Positions 1 to 7,057 of a DNA stretch of 64,000 bases are shown here, piece by piece. The stretch is from Clostridium sp. (GTDB lineage: Bacteria > Cyanobacteriota > Vampirovibrionia > Gastranaerophilales > Gastranaerophilaceae): the NCBI GenBank assembly GCA_018362895.1, contig JAHALR010000001.1, forward strand, positions 124,001 through 188,000, read 5' to 3'. The notes under the pieces were generated by a model, which had not been told where the DNA came from, ran no database searches, and saw nothing but the letters and a program-made list of their open reading frames with translations. The position numbers and the translations under genes are program-made. Position 1 is the first letter of the stretch. Each line of letters begins with the position of its first letter.

Positions 1-755
1 TTGAAGTAAACTTTGACTATCTTATCACACCTGATGGCAGAGAAATTCCAATACAAGGAAAAATGAGCACAAAATTAAATCCTGTTGTAGGAACTACAAA
101 AGTTGTAGCCAAAAGTGCCGGATACACAGCCGTTGGCGGTGTTGTTGGCGGTGTTGTTGCACTTAATATGTTCGGCCTGCCAGCAGCAGTAGCCAGTCAG
201 GGATACACTCTTGCAGGCGGTGCCGCAGTTGGAGGCGCTGTTGGACTTGGTATGGCTTTATACAAAAAAGGCAAAGATGTTTTGATTTCACCTGGTGATG
301 AAATCAGAGTCAAGGTAATAAAAGGTGTACAACTGCCTGTCTTTAAAAAAGAAGCATTAAAACAAGAAGAATTCACCTGCGATGGATTAAACGTAAAAAT
401 GACCAATATAGTTTTTGAAAAAGACCCATTTGGTGAACTGAATACTATAACAATATCACTGGTAATTACCAATACAACAGATAAATATTTTACCGGCTTT
501 GACATGTCACTTGTAAATGACTTAAATGCCTCTTTTTACCCTTCTGTTTTTGGAGATACATCTATCATGTTTTCAAAAATCAAACCCGGTGATCGAACAA
601 GTGGAAGAATCTCTTTTGCAGTCGATAACATAAAAAGAAAACATTGGTTGGTATTTTACGACAGAGCACAAAGAAAACAAATAGCCAAAATTTCTATTGA
701 TAATGCATATAAAGACATTCAAGCAAAGAAAAAGAAGAAGAAAAATAGAAAGTAG
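1..755 (+). CDS. Envelope-type protein, C-terminal part (5' end outside window)
   Basis: The reading frame is open from the left edge (first full codon at 3), so the ATG at 63 is internal and the gene is truncated by the window. The residues before that ATG (DYLITPDGREIPIQGKM) resemble a beta-rich segment also visible in the products at 35403-36848 and 41054-41860. A Gly/Ala-rich stretch with two hydrophobic segments follows (about residues 40-90 of the visible part), then a PGDEI motif as in the SLH protein's PGEEL. The C-terminal ~120 residues look like an Ig-like DUF4352-type domain, and the protein ends in a Lys-rich tail. It is probably a secreted or envelope protein. Its function is unknown and the domain assignments are by eye. 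Confidence 0.6.
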   Translation, partial: EVNFDYLITPDGREIPIQGKMSTKLNPVVGTTKVVAKSAGYTAVGGVVGGVVALNMFGLPAAVASQGYTLAGGAAVGGAVGLGMALYKKGKDVLISPGDEIRVKVIKGVQLPVFKKEALKQEEFTCDGLNVKMTNIVFEKDPFGELNTITISLVITNTTDKYFTGFDMSLVNDLNASFYPSVFGDTSIMFSKIKPGDRTSGRISFAVDNIKRKHWLVFYDRAQRKQIAKISIDNAYKDIQAKKKKKKNRK

Positions 756-761
756 TTATTT

Positions 762-1541
762 ATGCACAAAAAAGGATTCTCACTTGCAGAAATTCTTGTC
801 ACATTAATGATTATAGGAGTTATTGCATCAATAACAATACCTAATATAATTGCTAAGTCAGAAAGAGAAGCAAACCGTGCAGGATTGAAAAAGGCAATTT
901 CAGTTTTGAACCAAGCTGCTGAAAAGTCTTATTTTGAATTTTCAAAATACCCAAATTGTTATTATTGGGATAAAAATCCCTATGGCGGAGCCACCTGTAA
1001 AGGTTATGACAAAAACGGAAACTGTACCGGTTACACCCTAAACAGCACAGGAGGAGCTCTTCCCGGGAATTACAATGGTAATTTTGGACAATGCAGAGAA
1101 CTCTTTGCTTTCTACAAAGAAAACCTTAACATAACAAAAATTTGTGAAACAAACGGACTAGCCAATGGTTGTATGCCAGAATATAAAGGTAATGACGAAG
1201 TCAAAAAAGGTGGCTATGGTGATGACATGAGTGATGAAGATAAAGATATTGCTGCCAATAAAGCAACAAGTGGTTGTAATGGTTATAGAGGAAGTGCATT
1301 AAAAACAAAACAGGCTATTGTAACAGCAGACGGAATGATTTTCTTTCCATATACAGCTAACTACGCATCTATCATTGCAGTTGATGTAAACGGAATGAAA
1401 GGTCCCAATAAATGGGGATACGATGTTTTTTCTCTTTATGCAGTAGGTAATATAGGAAAAAATCTTGTTTATGTACCTGGTGGATGTGAATTCGTAGAAA
1501 AAGGCGGAAAAACAGGAAAACAAATGCTTTATGGCAAATAA
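762..1541 (+). CDS. Type IV pilin-like / pseudopilin prepilin
   Basis: The N-terminus carries a class III signal: MHKKG followed by FSLAE, with prepilin peptidase cleavage expected after Gly5 and the conserved Glu at mature position 5. A ~20-residue hydrophobic helix follows. This is the hallmark of type II secretion and type IV pilus subunits. The ~230-residue globular part is rich in Cys and Gly, with several Cys that could form disulfides after export. It starts 6 bp after the previous stop, so the two are probably co-transcribed, and no strong SD is visible. Whether it is a major pilin or a minor pseudopilin cannot be told from this window. Confidence 0.8.
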   Translation: MHKKGFSLAEILVTLMIIGVIASITIPNIIAKSEREANRAGLKKAISVLNQAAEKSYFEFSKYPNCYYWDKNPYGGATCKGYDKNGNCTGYTLNSTGGALPGNYNGNFGQCRELFAFYKENLNITKICETNGLANGCMPEYKGNDEVKKGGYGDDMSDEDKDIAANKATSGCNGYRGSALKTKQAIVTADGMIFFPYTANYASIIAVDVNGMKGPNKWGYDVFSLYAVGNIGKNLVYVPGGCEFVEKGGKTGKQMLYGK

Positions 1542-2294
1542 TTAGTTGTTTACGCCATAGCCAAACATTGCAAAATCATATTTTACAGGATCAACAGAAT
1601 CAAATGATTTCAAATGAGCCATAATTTCAAGTACTGAATTATAATCATTCTGGGTTCTATTCAAAATACCAATTTTTCTTGATATTTTTGCAACATGCAC
1701 ATCCAGAGGAATCAAAAGCTCTGATTTTGGCATAAATTTCCATATTCCAAGATCAACAGTCCCGCCTCTTACAAGCCAACGCAAAAGCATATTCAAACGT
1801 TTACAGGCACTTCCCTTTGACGGATTCGGAAGAAGATGGTAAAAACCTTTTGTTACAGGCAAAGTAACTCGCCCATAAAAATAATCAATAACTGTCTGCA
1901 ACATACCTTTGACAGATTTAGTATTGTCCCATCCATACTTAAAAAGAGACTCCAATGATTCGCCTGACTTGTACAAAGATTGTAAAATCAAAACTATTTG
2001 TACTATATCAACCCCAACAGAAAATCTGTAATCAAAATCATCAAGAATGTGATTCTCTTGTGTAAAGCTAAGAATAAAATCATAGGGCTTGTTATCCATT
2101 TTATTAAATAGAATATTGAGTTTTGAAATAAAAACTTCTCTTTTTCCATAGGCAAATATAGAAGCTAAAAACGCAGCAATTTCTATATCATTTTTTTCTT
2201 TAAAGCGATGAGGAAACTGAACAGGATCATCTTTTATAAAGTCTTCTGTTTCATATGTTTTAACCAGTTCATCCAAGTATAATTTAGTATCCAT
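1542..2294 (-). CDS. TIGR02757 / DUF2400 family protein
   Basis: The 250-residue product matches my recollection of the TIGR02757 (DUF2400) family, seen in N-terminal FPHRF and FAYGKR, central LPNPSKGSACKRLNMLLRW and C-terminal LDVHVAKISRKIG. The LDVHVAKI segment resembles helix-hairpin-helix/EndoIII-type glycosylase relatives, but no activity has been established to my knowledge. I chose the ATG at 2294. A TTG at 2318 is also in frame but would overlap the end of tadA, whereas the ATG leaves a 7-bp gap. It is likely co-transcribed with tadA. Confidence 0.75.
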   Translation of the reverse strand: MDTKLYLDELVKTYETEDFIKDDPVQFPHRFKEKNDIEIAAFLASIFAYGKREVFISKLNILFNKMDNKPYDFILSFTQENHILDDFDYRFSVGVDIVQIVLILQSLYKSGESLESLFKYGWDNTKSVKGMLQTVIDYFYGRVTLPVTKGFYHLLPNPSKGSACKRLNMLLRWLVRGGTVDLGIWKFMPKSELLIPLDVHVAKISRKIGILNRTQNDYNSVLEIMAHLKSFDSVDPVKYDFAMFGYGVNN

Positions 2295-2301
2295 AGTTTC
2301 T

Positions 2302-2733
2302 CTATCTAATCCTATCAAAATATCCTTTTAAAATTTTAGCACATTCCTGTTCCATTATCCCTCCTTTGACAGTTAATTTCGAATTAGTAATTTTTGCCAA
2401 ATCCGGAAGAACAGAAAAAGCCCCGCATATAGTATCAAAAGAACCAAAATATAAACTTTTCAAACGTGCCTGTATTATAGCTGATGCACACATAGGGCAT
2501 GGCTCTAAAGTAACATATAAGTCGCACCCGTTGAGCCTCCAATCGTTAATCACGTGTGAAGCTCTTCTTATCGCCAAAATTTCTGCATGAGCAGTAACAT
2601 CATTAAGTTTTTCCTTTTCATTATGAGCAGAAGCAATAATTATATTATCTTTCACAATGACAGCACCAACAGGTATGTCATTGCCCGAATTATTAGCTAT
2701 TTCAAGAGCTTTTTGCATAAAACTTATATTCAT
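2302..2733 (-). CDS. tadA: tRNA-specific adenosine deaminase
   Basis: This cytidine/adenosine deaminase-fold enzyme converts A34 to inosine in the wobble position of tRNA-Arg(ACG). The zinc site is complete: His49 and catalytic Glu51 in AHAEILA, and Cys79/Cys82 in EPCPMCASA. At 143 residues it has the usual TadA length. The ATG at 2733 starts the family's usual N-terminal helix, with PVGAVIV following. It heads a two-gene unit with the DUF2400 gene downstream. Confidence 0.92.
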   Translation of the reverse strand: MNISFMQKALEIANNSGNDIPVGAVIVKDNIIIASAHNEKEKLNDVTAHAEILAIRRASHVINDWRLNGCDLYVTLEPCPMCASAIIQARLKSLYFGSFDTICGAFSVLPDLAKITNSKLTVKGGIMEQECAKILKGYFDRIR

Positions 2734-2811
2734 ATAACTTTAAATATATTACAAAATATTACAAATATTCATTTTTTTTTCACGATTTTGTAATATTTCG
2801 TAATAAAAAGC

Positions 2812-2840
2812 TTGCATTTTGATATACTAAGTGATATATT
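2812..2840 (+). promoter_or_regulatory. Candidate sigma70 promoter for the sigma factor gene
   Basis: TTGCAT at 2812-2817 and TATATT at 2835-2840 are separated by 17 bp. Transcription would start near 2847, giving a leader of about 155 nt before the ATG at 3003. This is a match by eye in an AT-rich region. Confidence 0.4.
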
Positions 2841-3002
2841 AAGTATATACATAAGCAATTAATTATGTCAGTCCATCATTATTTTTCCCTTTTCGATTTT
2901 ATCAGCAAACCAAAAGCAGATAGATGTTTCTATACTGTGCAGTTTTTATGCAAAATTTAGAAAACAAGCAATTAGGATATTAAATAAATTAGGAGTAAGT
3001 GT

Positions 3003-3929
3003 ATGTCTAACAATTCAGCCTCATCAAAATTGACTTTCCGTCCATCAACAAAACCTTCTTCACATAATGTAATGCCTGCACAAAACGATGACACATTGAG
3101 TCTTTACATCAGAGAAATCTCAAACATACCGGTTCTTTCAGCAGAAGAAGAAAAAGCAACCGCAAGAATTGCCAAAGAAGGCACAGAAAAAGAAGCATTA
3201 AAAGCAAAGCAAAAATTAGTACGTTCAAATCTAAAACTGGTTGTCAACATCGCCAGAAAAACAGTACAGGTTTCAAAATTACCAATGATTGATTTAATTC
3301 AGGAAGGTAATCTAGGACTTATGGTTGCAATTGAAAAATTTGACTATAAACTTGGATATAGATTTTCCACATATGCAGCATGGTGGATAAAACAAGCTAT
3401 ATTCAAAGCTATTTCCGAACAGTCACATTGTGTAAAAATTCCTGTTTACATTCAAGAAACACTCTCTAAATTTTCAAAAGTCAAAGCTTCACTTGAACAA
3501 AAATATAACACGCAGGTCAAAAACGAAGATGTAGCAAAAGAAATGAATATCTCAGCAGACAAAATAGACACATTTCTTGGTGCATTCAACAGTTCAATTT
3601 CAATGGATGCCCAATATGAACTTTCTTCTGGCAGTGAAGTAACCCTATCAGAGATTCTCGAAGACCCTAAAGCAACAGTATATGCTGACATTGAATATGA
3701 AAATCTGAAAAGAGATATAGAATATGTAGTTTCACTCCTAAAAGATAGAGAGCAAGCTGTTGTAAGAATGAGATTCGGGCTTGGTGAATGGAGCAAAAAA
3801 ACACTAGAAGAAATAGGCAAAATTTACGGTGTGACAAAAGAATGCATCAGACAAACAGAAAACAGAGCACTAAGAAAACTCAGAGAAATGACTTCTTCAA
3901 ACAATCTACTAACAGCATATATGAATTAA
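3003..3929 (+). CDS. RNA polymerase sigma factor, RpoD/SigA family (sigma70 group 1/2)
   Basis: This is a 308-residue sigma70 factor. Region 1.2 begins at DDTLSLYIREI, region 2 holds the core-binding LVRSNLKLVVNIA and the -10-binding YRFSTYAAWWIKQAI, and regions 3 and 4 follow. Region 4.2 has an HTH ending in IRQTENRALRKLR. There is no long acidic region 1.1, so it is either a compact primary factor or a group 2 paralogue as is common in cyanobacteria; this window cannot decide. The HTH reads TKECIRQTENRA where most primary factors have a TRERIRQIEAKA-like sequence, which favours group 2. AGGAG at 2991-2995 precedes the ATG by 7 nt. An own promoter and a strong terminator make it monocistronic. 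Confidence 0.92.
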   Translation: MSNNSASSKLTFRPSTKPSSHNVMPAQNDDTLSLYIREISNIPVLSAEEEKATARIAKEGTEKEALKAKQKLVRSNLKLVVNIARKTVQVSKLPMIDLIQEGNLGLMVAIEKFDYKLGYRFSTYAAWWIKQAIFKAISEQSHCVKIPVYIQETLSKFSKVKASLEQKYNTQVKNEDVAKEMNISADKIDTFLGAFNSSISMDAQYELSSGSEVTLSEILEDPKATVYADIEYENLKRDIEYVVSLLKDREQAVVRMRFGLGEWSKKTLEEIGKIYGVTKECIRQTENRALRKLREMTSSNNLLTAYMN

Positions 3930-3951
3930 CGTAACAATCGTTAAATTCCAT

Positions 3952-3992
3952 AGCGCCCGGCTCACACATACAACCTGTATGGGGCGCTTTTT
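3952..3992 (+). terminator. Rho-independent terminator after the sigma factor gene
   Basis: The arms AGCGCCC (3952-3958) and GGGCGCT (3982-3988) form a 7-bp GC-rich stem enclosing a second small stem, ATACA/TGTAT. A T tract follows at 3988-3992. It faces the sigma gene; the opposite strand lacks a T tract. Confidence 0.8.
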
Positions 3993-4000
3993 ACTTTGTA

Positions 4001-4276
4001 TTAACCTGGACAAATACTTTCCCAATCAATATCGTCATCATCATTGTCTCCGGGTTCTGGAATTTGTTCTCCATCTTCAATTAATATTTGAAGCATAAGT
4101 TTGAGCTGATTTTTATAATTAGCCAAAGCAATTTCTCTCGTTTTAGCACAATATGCAAAACTTGGAAACTCTTTTATTTCAATATAATGGTAAGGGTTAC
4201 CATTAAAATCTAAATCCGTTCCCTCAATAAGAGTCCAATCCAAATTCAAGTAATAATCTATATCCTTATCAGTCAT
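4001..4276 (-). CDS. HicB-like (UPF0150-type) small protein, no HicA partner
   Basis: The 91-residue protein has the partial RNase H-like HicB pattern: YHYIEIKEFPSFAYCAKT, then a helix ALANYKNQLKLMLQ, then DGEQIPEP and an acidic tail (DNDDDD). HicB proteins are usually antitoxins of HicA mRNA interferases, but no HicA-like ORF lies on either side. Nor is there an obvious C-terminal DNA-binding domain. It starts 6 bp after the GerMN gene and is the last gene of a long operon, so it may be a solitary HicB-fold protein with another role. The fold assignment is by motif only. Confidence 0.55.
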   Translation of the reverse strand: MTDKDIDYYLNLDWTLIEGTDLDFNGNPYHYIEIKEFPSFAYCAKTREIALANYKNQLKLMLQILIEDGEQIPEPGDNDDDDIDWESICPG

Positions 4277-4282
4277 TATGCA

Positions 4283-4885
4283 CTATCCATCTAATGAGTT
4301 TTCGTTCAAGGGCTGAGAAATCATAATGCCTTCCCCGCCAAGAACTTCTGCTTGTTTTCCGTCAATATACAAATATATTGGCTTTTTGGGAGCATTTACC
4401 AATGCAGTTTTTATAAATTGCTTCATTCTGCTGTATATGCTGTCAGCACCTCCACCATTTTGTATATTTGAACTTACATCAATAATAATTTTATTTTTAC
4501 TTTCTACAATTCCAAGAATTTTTACATTTTTAGGTATTTCGCTATAAACTCCGATTTTTTTCTCATATGGCGAAGGCCCTTCACAAAGCTGATTCAAAGC
4601 AAACTTTAACTTAGACTGTCCGGCAGGAAGCTCTCTTTGCACTTTTTTGAAAATACCTGTATCATTCTTATCCATTCCCAGAAAATAAACAGTTACAAAA
4701 GTTTTCGGAATTTTCTTTTCTTCTGCTTTTTTATGTTCTTCCTGTTTTTTAGGCTCTACAACCTGTTCTTCAACAACCAGTTTTTTCTCTACCTTAGCTG
4801 GTTGACTATCAAAGAAGTTAACCTTGACATAAAAAAATGCCAACCCTGCAAGAACCAATATTACTAATTTAGACCAAAAGCCCAT
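4283..4885 (-). CDS. GerMN-domain membrane-anchored protein
   Basis: An N-terminal transmembrane anchor (residues 7-24) is followed by a charged Glu/Lys linker (about 35-60). A GerMN-type domain then runs from about residue 62 to 195, with VTVYFLGMD, LPAGQSKLKFALNQLCEGPS, an IIIDVSSN strand and PIYLYIDGKQ. GerMN domains occur in GerM of spore formers and in envelope proteins of cyanobacteria and others; nothing here implies sporulation. A GGAG 6-7 nt upstream supports the ATG. It lies 27 bp after the DUF2993 gene in the same operon, suggesting a cell-envelope role. Confidence 0.75.
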   Translation of the reverse strand: MGFWSKLVILVLAGLAFFYVKVNFFDSQPAKVEKKLVVEEQVVEPKKQEEHKKAEEKKIPKTFVTVYFLGMDKNDTGIFKKVQRELPAGQSKLKFALNQLCEGPSPYEKKIGVYSEIPKNVKILGIVESKNKIIIDVSSNIQNGGGADSIYSRMKQFIKTALVNAPKKPIYLYIDGKQAEVLGGEGIMISQPLNENSLDG

Positions 4886-4912
4886 ATTCTACTCCATTAA
4901 TTAATAAACTGC

Positions 4913-5788
4913 TTAATTATTATAATAGTTTTTAGGCACAATAACCAGCCCTGTTATAACAATTTTATTATCATTAATATTTACATTCTGTACTTTTATT
5001 ATACTTTTTGAATTATTCATAATGTTAGCCTTATAAACAAAAGGATTCAATTTATTTATAACCGGAAGAATAGAATTCAGATTTACTGATGTTAAATTTG
5101 GAGTAGTTCTTACATCAGTAAACATTATTTTTCCGTCTTCAACCTCCAATCCCATATCAGTAGAAATTCTCTTAGGTTCACCAAGAGTCAAAGGTGATAT
5201 AACTTTCAATGAAAATACCATTCTGTTGTTTTTTATCTCAGCTTTAGGGTCAAAGATTTTGAATACAGAAATATTTCCCACACTAACCTTCATTGAATTC
5301 AAAAGTTTTAGATACTGTGGTGTTGCAACAGTTTTTTGAAGATCATCAGAGGTTACGGAAACAGAATACGAGAGAATAAAATTTTCATTTGTATAAACCT
5401 GACCATCTTTATAAATAAAATGATTGTATTCACAAACAGATTCAGCATTCACATCTGAAAGATAAAGACCTTCAATATAGCTATAATCAGAGTGCGCTGT
5501 CATTTTTTTGAACTTACCATCCAAAAGTGACTTTCCGCCATAAGGCGTAATATTGACTTTGAAATCCCCCAAAAGTGCTTTATCCATCTGCTTCTTAACC
5601 TGAGATTCGATAACAGAAGAAAGTATCCAGTTCATTCCTGTCACTTTGCTCAATACTGAAGAAACAGGACCGTTAATTTTCTGAGGAACAGAAGGACACA
5701 TATCAGATTCACAATCAACAGCATATGCCTGAGTCGAAATCATTATTATGGCAAGCAAAATCTTAAACAAATTTTTTAAATTAATCAT
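4913..5788 (-). CDS. DUF2993 (LmeA-like) secreted lipid-binding-type protein
   Basis: A signal peptide (residues 1-23, cleavage near AYA-VD) precedes a DUF2993 domain. Its features are the ESQVKKQMDKAL helix, the KVNITPYGGKSLLDGKFKKM strand pair and GLYLSDVNAES. DUF2993 is common in actinobacteria (LmeA) and cyanobacteria and has a TULIP-like, lipid-binding fold. The start codon overlaps the truB stop by one base (TAATG), indicating translational coupling. A role in outer-envelope lipid transport is plausible but inferred. Confidence 0.75.
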   Translation of the reverse strand: MINLKNLFKILLAIIMISTQAYAVDCESDMCPSVPQKINGPVSSVLSKVTGMNWILSSVIESQVKKQMDKALLGDFKVNITPYGGKSLLDGKFKKMTAHSDYSYIEGLYLSDVNAESVCEYNHFIYKDGQVYTNENFILSYSVSVTSDDLQKTVATPQYLKLLNSMKVSVGNISVFKIFDPKAEIKNNRMVFSLKVISPLTLGEPKRISTDMGLEVEDGKIMFTDVRTTPNLTSVNLNSILPVINKLNPFVYKANIMNNSKSIIKVQNVNINDNKIVITGLVIVPKNYYNN

Positions 5789-6654
5789 TATACAAATACC
5801 TTTTTCATTACCAACTGATTGTTATCACTGTCTTTTCTTGCAATTGCACAAAGCTCATTCTCATACACAAGAATAATATATTCAGAATCACCAAACATTT
5901 CAGTTTCAAGACTCTGTCCGTGTTTTACTTTTTGATACTCAAATTCAGACAATTTATAACTCTTATATGATAAAACTTCAACAGGATTTATCAAATACTT
6001 TTCAATATCTGAAATATCCTGAAACATATCAAGAGGGACTGAATTTTCTATTTCAAACATCCCTGATTTTGTCCTTGTCAATGCACTCATCAATGCACCA
6101 CAACCAAGCATCATACCAATATCATTTACAATAGAACGAATATAAGTACCTTTTGAGCATTCTATTTCTAACTTTGCAGTATTACTTTCAGAATTGAATT
6201 CCAACAGCTTTAATTTTGAGATAAACACAGTTCTTTTTGGGATATCATCTGGTATAATACCTTCTCTTGCCAGTTCATAAAGTCGTTTACCTTTGTAATG
6301 AACAGCAGAATAAGCAGGAGGAATCTGCTCTATTTTGCCGTGAAAATTAGAAAAAACATCAAATAGTTCTTCTTCTGTAACCTTCTTATCCGAAAAACTT
6401 TCAATATTACCTTCAATATCATAAGTATCAGAAATTTTGCCAAATACAACAGTGGCAATATAGCCTTTATTCTCATTGAGAAATTCAATAAGCCTTGTTG
6501 CCTTTCCAATAGCAACAGGCAAGACACCTTGTGCCAGAGGATCCAGAGTACCGGTATGTCCTATTTGTTTGATTTTTGAAGCACGGCGCAATTTTGATAT
6601 AACATCATGAGAAGTAATTCCCTCAGGTTTATTGATGTTTAAAAAGCCAAACAT
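5788..6654 (-). CDS. truB: tRNA pseudouridine(55) synthase
   Basis: TruB isomerises U55 of the tRNA T-arm to pseudouridine. The catalytic Asp38 lies in GHTGTLDPLAQGVLP. Further family motifs are IPPAYSAVHYKGKRLYELAREG and KGTYIRSIVNDIG. At 288 residues it is of normal length with a C-terminal PUA-like segment. It starts 6 bp after rbfA and overlaps the DUF2993 start by one base. Confidence 0.95.
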   Translation of the reverse strand: MFGFLNINKPEGITSHDVISKLRRASKIKQIGHTGTLDPLAQGVLPVAIGKATRLIEFLNENKGYIATVVFGKISDTYDIEGNIESFSDKKVTEEELFDVFSNFHGKIEQIPPAYSAVHYKGKRLYELAREGIIPDDIPKRTVFISKLKLLEFNSESNTAKLEIECSKGTYIRSIVNDIGMMLGCGALMSALTRTKSGMFEIENSVPLDMFQDISDIEKYLINPVEVLSYKSYKLSEFEYQKVKHGQSLETEMFGDSEYIILVYENELCAIARKDSDNNQLVMKKVFV

Positions 6655-6660
6655 AAAAAT

Positions 6661-7014
6661 CTAAATTTCACCTTTTGAAACTTTATCAATCAGATCCATA
6701 ACTCTTGTACCTCTTTCAAGAGAATCATCAGGAATAAATCTGAGCTCCGGCGTAAGTCTCAGTCTTATACGTTTTCCGACTTCATATCTGATTTTTGATA
6801 CATTTTCTTCCAGTGCTTCGATAGTCTGTTTTTTTGCTTCATCATTTGTTGTAAAAACAGAAAAATATACTTTTGCAAAAGAATTATCATGTGCCAGTTC
6901 AATATCAGTTATAGATATAACACCGGAAATTCTCGGATCTCTGACATCTTTTTGTATAATATCGGCTATTTCTTTCATCAGAGTTTTTCTGACACGTTCA
7001 TTTCTTAAAGACAT
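6661..7014 (-). CDS. rbfA: Ribosome-binding factor A
   Basis: RbfA is a KH-fold 30S maturation factor. The family pattern is clear: RNERVRKTLMKEIADII, VRDPRISGVISIT, AKVYFSVF and the C-terminal RLTPELRFIPDDSLERG. At 117 residues it is typical. GGGAG 7 nt before the ATG fixes the start. The order infB-rbfA-truB is the conserved bacterial arrangement. Confidence 0.95.
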   Translation of the reverse strand: MSLRNERVRKTLMKEIADIIQKDVRDPRISGVISITDIELAHDNSFAKVYFSVFTTNDEAKKQTIEALEENVSKIRYEVGKRIRLRLTPELRFIPDDSLERGTRVMDLIDKVSKGEI

Positions 7015-7057
7015 TGTTTTCTCCCTTTTGCTAATGTGTTTACCTTAAAAACAAGGT

